This document shows positions 48,001-57,380 of a stretch of DNA of 64,000 bases, piece by piece. Source of the stretch: Erwinia amylovora (GTDB lineage Bacteria; Pseudomonadota; Gammaproteobacteria; Enterobacterales; Enterobacteriaceae); the NCBI RefSeq assembly GCF_017161565.1, contig NZ_CP066796.1, positions 3,286,001 to 3,350,000 of the forward strand. Reading direction: 5' to 3'. The first letter of the stretch is position 1. Each line of letters opens with the position of its first letter. The translations under genes were made by a program, and so were the position numbers. Under the pieces are notes generated by a model. It made no database searches. It was not told the DNA's origin and saw only the letters and a program-made list of their open reading frames with translations.

Positions 48001-49998
48001 CTTCTGCGCCCCATCCCAATCAAGACGCTGGCAGCTTGCTTCACGGCCTGCTCCATCATAGAAGGTTTTCATCTGGTTGCCTGCCGCATCGGTTTCGAGG
48101 GTGATCGGGCCTTTATCCTCAATGGCATACGACCAGGTTGTTTTACGCTCATGCATCATTCCCGGCATGACTCTTCGGGTTAATACGCGGCCTGCCTTGT
48201 CATACGTCCAGTTCACCGTCACGCCCTGCGCATCCGTTTCAGACAGAACATACCCCATGTGGGCATGCCGCAAAATCGAGCGATATGCCAACAGGCCATC
48301 GTGGGCGATAAAAGCCTCAGACTGTCTCAGGCCCATCGGTGAAGCGTTATAACTGAAGGCTTGCCTGCGAGTGTAGGTTTCGCTGGACTGCACGTCCGGC
48401 GTCAGGGTGGTGGTACGTGCTTTTTCACGGCCGAACGACAGCCTGTCGGTCACTTCACGATAGTACTCGCGGGTGATGAAGATTTGGGCGCTGCCGATGG
48501 TTTGCGTTACCGTATCCGGCACGACGGCATAGCCTTGACCGTTTAGCGCCCCCTGCTTTTTCCAGCTATTGACCAACAGGGTAACAGGTTCGTCACCCTT
48601 TACCTGGCGGGGGGTGAGCGTTTTACTTTTCAGATAGCGGGTAAAAGCGTTTGGATCGGCTGGACAGGCTTCGCCCTCACCTTCAGCCGGATAATAAACA
48701 TATTCTGTGACGGTGCCGTCCGGGCCGTCCTGACGCAAAGGGTTACCCGCCTCATCGAACTGCCAGCGGGTAACGCGCGTGCGGGGCGGGGCATCACTAC
48801 CATCATCCCAGGACCTGGTCTGTAACGCTGGCAAGGCATATTGCGCGGGCTGTTCAGCAAAAGTCGCGCCAGGCCTGGCATGGTATTGCGTGCAAAACAG
48901 GAACGTTTTTCCGGCCCTGAGCGTGCTGTCTGTCACCTGCAGATGATAACTGTTGTAGCATCGGGTCAGCGCACTCAGTATCGTGCTGCCATCCATATCC
49001 AGCACTTTTGCCGTGGAGCCGTACTGATAATCGTTGAGCAGGATATCCAGCATCTGGTCAGTATCAGGCTGCCACTGATTCTGGCCCGCATCCCTGCCAA
49101 GGTAATTATTCTCCGTCCACTCCCACTGGGTAACGATCCTTGGCTGCCCGCCTCCGGGGAAAATTTTGTGCAGATGCACGCACGGTAGCGCCGCCAGGCC
49201 TGCCATATCGGGGAACGCCATTCCCCGGTCAGCATAATAGTCGACCTTCTCCACCAGCCCCGTTGGCGATGTTAAGCTGGTAATGACCCGGTAATCGTTT
49301 GCGGGGCCGACATCGTCATACAGAAAATTCCAGTTCAGCGGTGCCGCGTCTGCACTGCTGGTCACGCGGACCAGATGCGCATTGATGAATTTAAATATCA
49401 ACTGGTATGACGATTCCACACTATCCGGCAGCACGTCTAACGCCACAGTGGCGACCGACTCATCGGCATGGGATATCGCGCACAACACCGTTCCGTCATC
49501 ATCTGTCACCCGCACCAGACGGGATGGCGAATGCGATGAGCTCCACACAAAACTAAGGCTCCGTCCATCGGGGGCGGTAATAAGAGTGGGAAGAAACAGC
49601 GAATCGTATTGTGCCAGGTTCTCGATAAGTCCGGATTTGTGAATGACCCGGCAGGTGGCGTTCCCCGTATTTTCAAAGATAAAGTTATTGAGTTTTTTTT
49701 GTTTAACCACCGTCCCGCTACTGCTGACACGATATTCCTCCCCTGTGGATAGCGTTAACTTTCGCGCGGGCAGGTTATAGCGAGTCAGGTTGAGGGCAAA
49801 CCCCCTGCCAAACCCCTCATTGTCGGATGACAGCGGAGAATATTGCAACGACAGCGCCAGCGCCGGGCCAGCCAGCTTTGCGGAGTGAAGATTAACCAGC
49901 GGTAAACTGAGATTAAAAAGGCCGGTGCGCGGATCGACGCCCCCCAAGGTAGCGCTGATAAAGTTACCCGCCTGAGAATAAAAAGAGGGTGATTTCAT
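45034..49998 (-). CDS. RHS-repeat toxin protein with clan-CD-like C-terminal domain
   Basis: 1654 residues. The N-terminal region (GGVDPRTGLFNLSLPLV) and many YD/RHS repeats form the RHS shell, as in TccC/insecticidal-type RHS proteins. The core ends with SPFGAGGINPYAYCAGDP and TDPSGH at ~1360. The C-terminal ~294 residues start with a long small-residue hydrophobic stretch and then a domain with NIVAHGTPG (His ~1521) and IRMLVCHSAES (Cys ~1562), followed by FAQITGRPVEGFHG. This HG/C pattern resembles clan CD peptidase-like or Stv-like domains. There is no PAAR domain and no signal peptide, so it is not an obvious T6SS PAAR-Rhs effector. It lies directly downstream of the TULIP-like genes. 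Confidence 0.82.
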   Translation of the reverse strand: MKSPSFYSQAGNFISATLGGVDPRTGLFNLSLPLVNLHSAKLAGPALALSLQYSPLSSDNEGFGRGFALNLTRYNLPARKLTLSTGEEYRVSSSGTVVKQKKLNNFIFENTGNATCRVIHKSGLIENLAQYDSLFLPTLITAPDGRSLSFVWSSSHSPSRLVRVTDDDGTVLCAISHADESVATVALDVLPDSVESSYQLIFKFINAHLVRVTSSADAAPLNWNFLYDDVGPANDYRVITSLTSPTGLVEKVDYYADRGMAFPDMAGLAALPCVHLHKIFPGGGQPRIVTQWEWTENNYLGRDAGQNQWQPDTDQMLDILLNDYQYGSTAKVLDMDGSTILSALTRCYNSYHLQVTDSTLRAGKTFLFCTQYHARPGATFAEQPAQYALPALQTRSWDDGSDAPPRTRVTRWQFDEAGNPLRQDGPDGTVTEYVYYPAEGEGEACPADPNAFTRYLKSKTLTPRQVKGDEPVTLLVNSWKKQGALNGQGYAVVPDTVTQTIGSAQIFITREYYREVTDRLSFGREKARTTTLTPDVQSSETYTRRQAFSYNASPMGLRQSEAFIAHDGLLAYRSILRHAHMGYVLSETDAQGVTVNWTYDKAGRVLTRRVMPGMMHERKTTWSYAIEDKGPITLETDAAGNQMKTFYDGAGREASCQRLDWDGAQKWFEVSSRTWGMLGEVVAGACSDWLTDSSEQYRLGTFVSRDGWGCVSEQDFSDGTKSVQITDPVRLTQTVSVHGSAGGESLNSGTFTTLLDEQSRLPLTVTCKDTHGEMQGERRHEWDGLGRLRLNTDELHNKTERSYDAFGRVLVQILADGSKVNRTYAPHLTGNQVACISVTGQDQQGNPHTWQLGMQKFDGLGRVTERTSGGRTTAYIYEGAAPVPSSMTLPSGKILKYAYIPELGNAVSSMTADDAAQTFSYYPATGCLKTAEGGLTRIHHTRNPSGSLKAETFTHGGSTRDTAYTRTLAGKMVTYTDIAARTTTCERDASGRITAIKDAALTVDLKYDALGRLNWQRVKDIATQATLLTRMTFDDFGRETVRSIIDCHGVTLEVVQTWLHNGLLAGRTTQRDRVVIRQERYEYDVRNRLTGYRVSGTSLPQDAYGHQITAQAYRYDPLNNLTTVTTPLIYGSIDVATYCYGNSADPTQLTAVLHTQVGYPPVIRLEYDAEGRMTRDEAGRSLSYDAIGRLAGIGGESRYEYDALNRLVGQNVSDADSRQLYYRGAERVNEVLVQQGQVTRLVKNGHTCLGMSDGSNLTLMSSDRHDSLIWSCDGSQKEGKPHFWLPYGKGGNVGLLPGFNGERSDPVSGSYHLGNGYRVYNPALMRFNCPDSLSPFGAGGINPYAYCAGDPINHTDPSGHISWQGVLGIVTGTLGLAFSVFTAGASIAATSGCMAALGAASTTSLIVGGLGVIADVTAIAGGATEESNPRASSVLGWVSMATGIAGVVTGLAQMGKALTGAKTSVHLSRLEEMGIGSPKVIGAHDFGGYHPHPDIPPTPVHATYTAIDWDSGLPRLNIVAHGTPGFLLVDRDSWVDADALYHLLFEHGVINYNYYEIRMLVCHSAESSSAGISVAERFAQITGRPVEGFHGIMTMHETLNLTGVPISALYMVNDAYAQGGALAATELMHRYRAYITIGPHPTPPIPNISQTFYP

Positions 49999-50064
49999 AA
50001 GTAGACTCCGTTAGCAAATAGCGTTGATACCGACCGGGCTGGCTCATAAACAGAATGAGATGTC

Positions 50065-51171
50065 TTACTTCTGGCTGACTTCGATTTCATGGCTGACTGA
50101 ATTGTAGTGAATACTGAATCTGCCGTAATTTCCGTACAGGTCATAAAAATCAAACCAGGGATTAAGATTATATTGTTGAAGGTCAGTATCGTTGACGTGC
50201 AGTGCAATATCCGCTGGTAATATCCACTCATCTGATGCAGCAAAAGAGAAGTGTGTCCAGCAGATCGTTTTTGGCCGATCGTTATATTTATAATCCAGGA
50301 ATAAATCGTAGGTAGCTGTAGATGGGTACGCAGACAACGTTTCATTCCAGCTGGCCCGGCCATAAAATCCGTTATTACTCTCACCCTCAGGAAACGCTGA
50401 CGGATTAGCGACCAGCATATGCTGGTCGTTATTATAAACCCAGTACTGAGACGTCCTTTCAGGGTAACTGATATCCACCTTGCCATCTTTGCCATAATTG
50501 TTGACGGTGTAATTGCATATTTTGTTCTTTATGGAAAAATAAAGATTATCATAATGCCCATCGAACTTTTTTGACCAGGTAACATTGTCGCCAGTGTAAT
50601 GCATGGTAACCCGGGTTTTGCCTAATTCACTCACTCTTTCCTGAATGAGATCACTCGTTAAATAGCTAACAGGCTGTAAGGCGCGTACCGTGATGGAGCT
50701 TCTCTCAACCACGGTAGAATTGTCTGCGGTGGTAAAGTGCCCTCCTCCATCGGTGTCAATGCTGACGGCAATGCGCCTGGCACTGATATCGCCCGAGTAG
50801 ACATATAACGTGATCAGAGTGTCGCCGGGTTCCATATAGCGGGGTTCGACCGAATACTCTTTGGTGAGCACTTCAAGGCTATAATCATTTTCAACTGCCG
50901 TGAAGCACCACCCGGCATTGCCTTGCCAGGTGAGAATTTCATCAGATTCGGCATGACGAAGATTCAGAATGTGAATCCATGTCTCCTTTGAAAAATGCAA
51001 AACTGATTCGCTATGATCCGGGTTTTCTTTGGTGGCTTTGGCAATGATTTCTATCGGGAGCTGGTTGCGGCCGTTGGCATAGATAACGGGAGATAAATTA
51101 CCGGATGCCGCCTGTATAGTCAGGTCAACGCTGGTGATATCTTCCGGTGAATCATACAGTTTACTATTCAT
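50065..51171 (-). CDS. Unknown 368-residue partner of the TULIP/RHS island
   Basis: No named family recognised. The N-terminal ~170 residues look like two immunoglobulin-like or beta-sandwich units (SVDLTIQAASGN, VIYANGRNQLPIEI), and the C-terminal half is rich in aromatic and Asp/Asn residues (NDRPKTICWTHFSF, WFDFYDLYGNYGRF). There is no signal peptide. It sits between the RHS gene and the 143-residue gene on the same strand, with short spacing to the RHS gene. It may be a carrier or surface-binding component. Confidence 0.5.
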   Translation of the reverse strand: MNSKLYDSPEDITSVDLTIQAASGNLSPVIYANGRNQLPIEIIAKATKENPDHSESVLHFSKETWIHILNLRHAESDEILTWQGNAGWCFTAVENDYSLEVLTKEYSVEPRYMEPGDTLITLYVYSGDISARRIAVSIDTDGGGHFTTADNSTVVERSSITVRALQPVSYLTSDLIQERVSELGKTRVTMHYTGDNVTWSKKFDGHYDNLYFSIKNKICNYTVNNYGKDGKVDISYPERTSQYWVYNNDQHMLVANPSAFPEGESNNGFYGRASWNETLSAYPSTATYDLFLDYKYNDRPKTICWTHFSFAASDEWILPADIALHVNDTDLQQYNLNPWFDFYDLYGNYGRFSIHYNSVSHEIEVSQK

Positions 51172-51395
51172 CTGATATTCCTGTTTTCATTGAACTCTGA
51201 GAAGGGTTCTAATTACAGATTACAGCCAGCCCAAACTAATCAGGTTAAAGTTAAAAATGTCGGGCATCGAATTACTCTCCGCTTTAAATACAGAAAACAA
51301 TCCGATCACTAGCGGGTACATTAATAATAAACATGAATAAAAATCGCCACCTGCCTGTTTATTTGCAGGCGAACATTAAATACCGGCTTGACTGA

Positions 51396-51827
51396 TTAAG
51401 GCTTTCTGGAGAGGAAGAAGCATGATGGATTACCTGAAAGATAACAGGTCGAAGCAAAGACCTTGTTAGCATTTTTAAATTTAACACTGATACTGGCATA
51501 GCCTTTAAAGTCACGCACAGACAGGGTAATGACATTTGAATTAAACTTGTAGTCGATTTTGCTGACTATAAAGTGATCGTTATTCGGGTTGCGTTCCAGT
51601 AACCCCAGGCTGTATTGCGCATCGCCGATGTAATTGGAGATGACAATATAATTATTTAGCACAGCTTCTTCGACGTCATTTTTGCTCACGGACAGATCTG
51701 TACCATTCCCATCGGTGGCCCTGAAAATGATATAAAACTCTGATATTTCCCCAGCATCTCCTCTCCCACCAAATTCATCAATAACGCTTAGCTGCCGCAC
51801 ATATTTAACGGTTTCAATAAAGCTCAT
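51396..51827 (-). CDS. Unknown 143-residue partner of the TULIP/RHS island
   Basis: The ATG at 51827 follows a very strong GGAGG site, so I prefer it to the longer frame. The product (MSFIETVKYVRQLSV...) has a beta-rich pattern with a YIGDAQYSLGLLE segment and an aromatic C terminus. No family is recognised. It is co-directional with the two TULIP-like genes; its start is 24 bases from the end of the 425-residue gene. Confidence 0.5.
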   Translation of the reverse strand: MSFIETVKYVRQLSVIDEFGGRGDAGEISEFYIIFRATDGNGTDLSVSKNDVEEAVLNNYIVISNYIGDAQYSLGLLERNPNNDHFIVSKIDYKFNSNVITLSVRDFKGYASISVKFKNANKVFASTCYLSGNPSCFFLSRKP

Positions 51828-51850
51828 ATAACCTCCGTAATAATCCGTCG

Positions 51851-53128
51851 TTAATTTCGCATGAAGAAATTCTCTGCCAGACCGCATTCCGTATATTCTG
51901 AAGCCGAACTGAATTTTATCGGATAAATATCAAAGCTTATCCCGCGGTTGCCAAACTCGAAAAGAAGGTGCTCCATCTGGCTGCGGATCCCCTGAATCAG
52001 CGCATCAACAACCCAGCCGCCAAAAATCCAAAAAATTTGCGCTGCCGTATCATACCCCTGACTGTTAAAAACGGGCCTGGTCGCGCAGACGAGGTTCACT
52101 TTGCATACGCCGTTAACCACAGATAATTGTGGGATATAAGCAGCTGATAAGTCGAAACTGACATAGCTGCTGTTCCTCACCACATCACAGCGGCCCCGGG
52201 CGTTATTCAGCATAATCCTGAGGTCTACAACTTCCATTTCAAAATGGTTAAAATAGGGGGTATAGCCATTAATGGGACTTAATGAGATATTACCGCTGTT
52301 CCTAATTACGTTACCATCAGCGAGATAAAACTGACTAATTTCTGCCCCCTTAAATACCGTTGGCAGTGCAGGAAGCACAACATTTTTCATAAAAACCTGC
52401 CGGGATAGCATAAATCCGCTGTTGCCATCGTCTCTGACAAGTGAGGAGTCAAAGACCGGCTGAAGTTCATCCGGATGGGGTGGGAAAGCGTTGCTCCTTA
52501 ATATCCCCAGTACGGCCAGACAGCCCAGTTCTCCGCTTATTTTCTCATTGTACGCATACCTGAGCAGGTGCAGCTTCATCCATGAAACCTCGCTTGTAGC
52601 CGGAATAGTCAGAATTTCTGCAAAAATGAATTTTAAATCATTGCGCCGGGCAACAATCATCTTTGCCATCAGTGCGCAGAACAACGCAGGCACAATATTA
52701 TCTCTGTCGGCAAGGGGGTTATTAATATCGTTTTCCAATATAACAACACTGCCCTCACTGGCGGTTTCCGTGCTGCTGGTGCTTATACGTCTGCAATTGA
52801 ATTTAAGATGGGTATCATCGCCGTTTTCACCGCTGACAAAAGCCAACACAACCTGAAGTTTTGGACAAAGGTTATCAACCGCAACATTCATATCCTTTCC
52901 CAGGACGGAAGCCTCAAGTTTGCCTGTGATAAGCGGTGTGATAAGGTTAAGCCGCTGCACATCCCCACCGGGCACAATCTCCCAACGATCAAACATACCC
53001 GAAATCCGATTTCCCGCACCATCTGCCCAGCTGAACTCGCCAAAGTTATTGCGCACCGACTTCTTAAGTTCCTTATTCAGATCGCGGCAGGAAACAGCAC
53101 ATACCATATCCCAGTTATACATATCCAT
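51851..53128 (-). CDS. TULIP/P47-like protein (425 residues)
   Basis: Begins MDMYNWDMVCAVSCRDLNKE, the W-D pattern at the N terminus of Clostridium P47/OrfX-type TULIP proteins (compare Y.WD.V.A...VN). A long beta-rich body follows with a repeated half-like layout and no signal peptide or membrane segment. TULIP proteins bind lipids in a tubular fold, and P47/OrfX proteins accompany neurotoxins in Clostridium and occur in toxin loci of other bacteria. The assignment rests on the N-terminal pattern and layout. It starts 4 bases after the end of the larger TULIP-like gene. Confidence 0.6.
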   Translation of the reverse strand: MDMYNWDMVCAVSCRDLNKELKKSVRNNFGEFSWADGAGNRISGMFDRWEIVPGGDVQRLNLITPLITGKLEASVLGKDMNVAVDNLCPKLQVVLAFVSGENGDDTHLKFNCRRISTSSTETASEGSVVILENDINNPLADRDNIVPALFCALMAKMIVARRNDLKFIFAEILTIPATSEVSWMKLHLLRYAYNEKISGELGCLAVLGILRSNAFPPHPDELQPVFDSSLVRDDGNSGFMLSRQVFMKNVVLPALPTVFKGAEISQFYLADGNVIRNSGNISLSPINGYTPYFNHFEMEVVDLRIMLNNARGRCDVVRNSSYVSFDLSAAYIPQLSVVNGVCKVNLVCATRPVFNSQGYDTAAQIFWIFGGWVVDALIQGIRSQMEHLLFEFGNRGISFDIYPIKFSSASEYTECGLAENFFMRN

Positions 53129-53132
53129 GCCG

Positions 53133-54752
53133 TTACCCCTGGCTTATTTCAAGCCCTATGACAAAGCTGTCGGCCAGCGATGCGGATTTCAGCTTAATAT
53201 TATTCATATGAGGCCAAATACTGGTGCCGGTTATAATTGAAGCAAAATGGTGGAACGTAGGCATATCATCATATTTTGATTTATAAATGGCCTCAGATAT
53301 CGCTATGGCTCCTGCTGCTGCTCCGGTAATCGTTGCCGTCACCGCCGAGCACATTCTGACGACATTAAAAATTGTCGGGTTTGACACCGCACCATTCACA
53401 ATTCCCCTGGCTATCGCCGTTGCTTCTGAAGCAACAATCTCTGCCTCCGCAGCATTGACAGAGAATATCACTGACCCTTCCCTCTCAGCGGCGACCAACG
53501 TGGCCGCCGCCCTTGCCGTTATGGCACTATAAGCGAGCGTACCGAGTGAGATAATAGAAGCGATTGACGCAATGACGCCCATTGTTATTTCTACCGCCTG
53601 CAACCACTTATCAAATTTAACAGTGCAGACTATCTGTGCATCGCCCAGCCCTTTCTCGTCCGGCACAAAAACAGGTTCCCCCCTGGCATTATTAGCTACC
53701 TTATATCTGAAGTTTTGCTCCAAGCCCATGTAGACCGTGACCCCGGTATGAGGACGATAATATGCGCCCTGAATGGTGAGATGGATATAATCTGACTGCA
53801 GCGTCAGAATAAGACCTTCTTTAGGCAAGATGGGGGAAATATAGACATTATCGCCAGCATGGAAATCTTGCCATACCATTTCGCGGCGGTTGGTCAGCGA
53901 TAATCCGCTATCGCTTATGATGAAATCGCTGACTGTGGCATGCTTTATCAGGTCAACAGCGGCTTTCAACAGCGTGTGCTTGACAAACATCCCTTTGCTG
54001 ATGACCAGCGCCAGATTTGCGCCAAATTTATTCACCAGTCTGAGTGCTGAAATATCAACGGACTGCTGCAGTTTTCCGGTATCCGTTCTGCCGTCGACGA
54101 GCGTCAGAATACCAAATCCCGTGGTTTTGTTATCAAGTGAACTGTTCGCAGCATAGCTGTATGCGGAAGGGTAAAGCCACTGAAAATCACTTTTTTTAGC
54201 CCGCAGCCCAATCAGGATCACCGCAAAAATTTGATCAAAAGCACTCAGGTTATTTTTAAACCAGCCGCCAAACAGCGCGGGTAATATCATGTTCAGATTA
54301 TCATTTTTCATTTCCGAACCGCTGAAGACAGCGCTGATAATAATCACCTTATTATCGGAGTCTGCCACCAACTGATAACAGCAGGTGTTATCGTCAATAA
54401 TATTATTATCAAACACCCATTCATCTGGCTCAACGTGTTTCCCCCTGAGTGACAGTTCAATTTCTATATATGAATGATTGCTGCTGTCGTTAATGTTCAG
54501 CCTGCTCCCTTCATAGTCCACCGTTCCTGCTGCTATTTCACATTTTATATTAATTTTTCCGCCACTGGCATTATTGGTCAGCAGCCATCGCCCCCATTTG
54601 CCGTTAACGCTAATTTTGGATCCCAGAATATTGTCATTCATTGAGAATTCTGGTGGATAGCGATTTCCGTTACTGATAATTTTGTTAATGGTGTCAAGGT
54701 TAGTGATGCTGACCACGTCCCATCCGCTGGTTGATATATCGCTCACAGGCAT
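53133..54752 (-). CDS. TULIP/P47-like protein (539 residues)
   Basis: N terminus GWDVVSITNLDTINKII carries the same WD...N pattern as the 425-residue neighbour, followed by a long beta-rich region typical of TULIP proteins. Residues ~400-480 contain an alanine-rich helical stretch with a hydrophobic segment (ITMGVIASIASIISLGTLAY), which could insert into or touch a membrane. It is the first gene of the island in transcription order, so its upstream region probably drives the operon through the RHS gene. Confidence 0.6.
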   Translation of the reverse strand: MPVSDISTSGWDVVSITNLDTINKIISNGNRYPPEFSMNDNILGSKISVNGKWGRWLLTNNASGGKINIKCEIAAGTVDYEGSRLNINDSSNHSYIEIELSLRGKHVEPDEWVFDNNIIDDNTCCYQLVADSDNKVIIISAVFSGSEMKNDNLNMILPALFGGWFKNNLSAFDQIFAVILIGLRAKKSDFQWLYPSAYSYAANSSLDNKTTGFGILTLVDGRTDTGKLQQSVDISALRLVNKFGANLALVISKGMFVKHTLLKAAVDLIKHATVSDFIISDSGLSLTNRREMVWQDFHAGDNVYISPILPKEGLILTLQSDYIHLTIQGAYYRPHTGVTVYMGLEQNFRYKVANNARGEPVFVPDEKGLGDAQIVCTVKFDKWLQAVEITMGVIASIASIISLGTLAYSAITARAAATLVAAEREGSVIFSVNAAEAEIVASEATAIARGIVNGAVSNPTIFNVVRMCSAVTATITGAAAGAIAISEAIYKSKYDDMPTFHHFASIITGTSIWPHMNNIKLKSASLADSFVIGLEISQG

Positions 54753-55816
54753 TACCTCACTATTTTTGGCTTATATAAATCATGCTAATCCACAATCATA
54801 AATGCATATTTCCTGCTTACATAACACCAGGATTATGAAATGGCATCTGGGAATAAATAGCTGGCGTTTGACGTATCATTCTTTAGTGCCCAACACGATG
54901 AGTCAACCCCGGCACCTTTTTTTCGCCATTTCATGACGCAATAAATAAAAAGCTAAATGCATACTAAAATATATTTACCGACACTACCCTTGATTTCACG
55001 CTATTACTTATCCGCACCGAGCTATTGAATTTTTATTGGATTAATCCATTTATCAACACTGAATCAGCGTCTGCCCGAAAAATACTGGAACATATTCCCA
55101 TTACTGATGACAGAATACAAAAAATAATAATACATATCTGCCTGTTTTATTAATTTCATCAACGATGATATTGCTATATGAGGTCATATAAAGGCGGTAA
55201 GAAGCCTGCTGGCAAAAAACCATGGCACATTATCGCCAGCAGCCGGGGGAGCTGCTCAAAAGAGGAAATTATCTGGCAGCCTGGCCCCCTCTCCTCTGCG
55301 ATACCGCTGTGCAGGCCATATCACGCCTTTACCGGATCGGGTAAGTCACCAATCGTCTACCAGTCTGCCCGGATCGATAAAAAACGCCATGCCCCTGTGT
55401 GGGCGCTGCCAGCGAGTTCAGCCGCGTACAGAGCGGTACGCCCTGCAGGGGATCAGCACAAAAGACCTACCGCCTGCTCTCATTCGCCATCATACGGTCC
55501 CCGGATCTGACAATAGCCCGCCGACTTATTAAGTAGAAATGCTTATGAAAAAAATTCACAAAAAAAATATTGAATGATAATAAGATTCATTTAGAATCTC
55601 ACTTACAGTAATGACTCGCATAACTGTTAAAAAGACATAGGTAATGTCGCTTTTTTGCGTTTTACACAACAAAAATTCTTGCTTGCATCCATCGCTGGGA
55701 TCTTCGCAATAGTGGAATATTAGAACTCCTAAACTGACGTTACGCCGTCTGACGCACAATGCTGTCGCTCTCACCTGACAGCAGGGCTTCTTACGTCTTC
55801 AATAAAGGAACAGGTT
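54753..55816 (+). other. Intergenic interval with divergent promoters
   Basis: About 1.06 kb between the divergent TULIP operon and dfoJ. It should hold both promoters. A Fur-box-like site is at 55569-55587. The one longer frame (55178-55510) is low-complexity and unconvincing. Nothing else is supported. Confidence 0.55.
55569..55587 (+). promoter_or_regulatory. Fur-box-like site upstream of dfoJ
   Basis: TTGAATGATAATAAGATTC matches 12 of 19 positions of the Fur consensus (GATAATGATAATCATTATC), including the core AATGATAAT. It lies about 230 bases before the dfoJ start, so a downstream promoter must be assumed. Iron repression of the operon is expected from the pathway. Confidence 0.45.
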
Positions 55817-57370
55817 ATGGTCCCAGGTTCGCAAACTTCGCCAGTATCCGCACTGCCCCCAGATTGTGGCACTGGCAATCCTCATGATTTCATTTTCAAT
55901 GACCACCAGCTGTCTGCGTGGGCCAGACAGACAGAACAGGTGCTGGCATTGATGACCGAAACGGTGAAAGGCGTAGAAAAACCTTTCAGCGGCATCCTTC
56001 CTCATGAGCTTGCCCGGGAATTCAGCGGCGTCGACCTCGACCAGTCGCTGGGCAGCAACGAAGCGGCGTTAGAGGAGCTGAAAAAGCTCTATCTGCGCGA
56101 TGCCGTCTGGTTTCACCACCCAAAATACGTCGCACACCTGAACTGCCCGGTGGTGCTGCCTTCCCTGCTGGCAGAGCAGATTATGGCCGCAGTCAACAGC
56201 TCAGTAGATACCTGGGACCAAAGCGCCGGAGGCACGCTGATTGAACAAAAGGTGATTGACTGGACGCTTAGCCGTATTGGTCTGCCTGCGGGTGCTGATG
56301 GCATCTTCACCAGCGGTGGTACTCAGTCCAACCTGATGGCAATGCTGCTGGCTCGTGACAGCTGGTGCGCGGCGCATCATCCCGGCCATCTGATTAAGCA
56401 TCGGGGGTTACCTCATGATGCCGCTAAATGGCGCGTCTTTACCTCAAAGCTCAGCCACTTCAGTATCCAGAAATCAATGGCGATCCTGGGGCTGGGCTAC
56501 GATGCCGTTATCCCGGTCGACTACGATGAGCGGTACCGCATGGATGTTGACTGCCTGAAGCAAGAAGTTCAGCGCTGTCTGCAACAGGGCCTGATCCCAG
56601 TCGCGGTGGTCGCCACCAGCGGCACCACTGATTTCGGCAGTATCGATCCGCTGGGGGCTATCTCTGAGCTGTGCAAACACCACGGCATGTGGATGCATGT
56701 CGATGCAGCCTACGGCTGCGGTCTGCTGGTATCGGAAAGTCATCGTCCGCGCCTTGCCGGTATTGAAAAAGCAGACTCGGTTACCGTGGACTACCACAAA
56801 TCCTTCTTCCAGACTGTCAGCTGCGGGGCGTTCTTCGTGCGTGATAAGCACCATCTGAGCCATGTCACTCATCACGCCGATTATCTCAACCCGCTAAGTG
56901 CGCAACAGGAAGGCACACCCAACCTGGTCAATAAAAGCATTCAGACCACGCGCCGCTTTGACGCGCTTAAAATGTGGTTGACGCTGCGCGTGTCAGGGCC
57001 AATGGCCTTGGGGAATGCCTTCGATGACATTCTGGCGCTGACGCAGATCGCCCATCAGTTGTTGAATGCACATCCGGCAATTGAGGTTTTACATGTTCCT
57101 GAACTGACCACCCAGATTTTCCGTTATGTTCCCCGTCCGGGCATGAACGATGCGCTGACCGATGAAATCAACACCAACATACGTAAGGCGGTGTTTCGCT
57201 CAGGTAACGCCGTTATTGCCGGCACCAAAGTAAACGGTCGTCAGTATCTGAAATTCACCCTTTTAAACCCCAACACCACCGCGGCTGATATTGAAGACGT
57301 GATTGCTCTGATTGTGCATTACGGCCGTGAACAGGTACGTGGCCCGGCCGTCACGACGGCACCTTTGTGA
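55817..57370 (+). CDS. dfoJ: Lysine decarboxylase for desferrioxamine synthesis
   Basis: 517 residues, a group II PLP-dependent decarboxylase. SGGTQSNLMA, ATSGTTDFGS, HVDAAYGCG and the PLP lysine segment DYHKSFFQ are present in the usual order. It converts lysine to cadaverine, the first step in hydroxamate building blocks. The start follows AAAGGA. It is the first gene of dfoJAC; dfoA follows after a 10-base gap. Confidence 0.93.
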   Translation: MVPGSQTSPVSALPPDCGTGNPHDFIFNDHQLSAWARQTEQVLALMTETVKGVEKPFSGILPHELAREFSGVDLDQSLGSNEAALEELKKLYLRDAVWFHHPKYVAHLNCPVVLPSLLAEQIMAAVNSSVDTWDQSAGGTLIEQKVIDWTLSRIGLPAGADGIFTSGGTQSNLMAMLLARDSWCAAHHPGHLIKHRGLPHDAAKWRVFTSKLSHFSIQKSMAILGLGYDAVIPVDYDERYRMDVDCLKQEVQRCLQQGLIPVAVVATSGTTDFGSIDPLGAISELCKHHGMWMHVDAAYGCGLLVSESHRPRLAGIEKADSVTVDYHKSFFQTVSCGAFFVRDKHHLSHVTHHADYLNPLSAQQEGTPNLVNKSIQTTRRFDALKMWLTLRVSGPMALGNAFDDILALTQIAHQLLNAHPAIEVLHVPELTTQIFRYVPRPGMNDALTDEINTNIRKAVFRSGNAVIAGTKVNGRQYLKFTLLNPNTTAADIEDVIALIVHYGREQVRGPAVTTAPL

Positions 57371-57380
57371 GATCTCCGTT

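Noticed and set aside
49995..50495. Minus-strand frame overlapping the 368-residue gene
   Set aside because: It is a shifted frame of the longer gene at 50065-51171, which has coherent protein-like sequence.
55178..55510. 110-codon ORF in the dfoJ upstream interval
   Set aside because: Low-complexity, basic and Ser/Pro-rich sequence, no good ribosome binding site, no recognisable domain.
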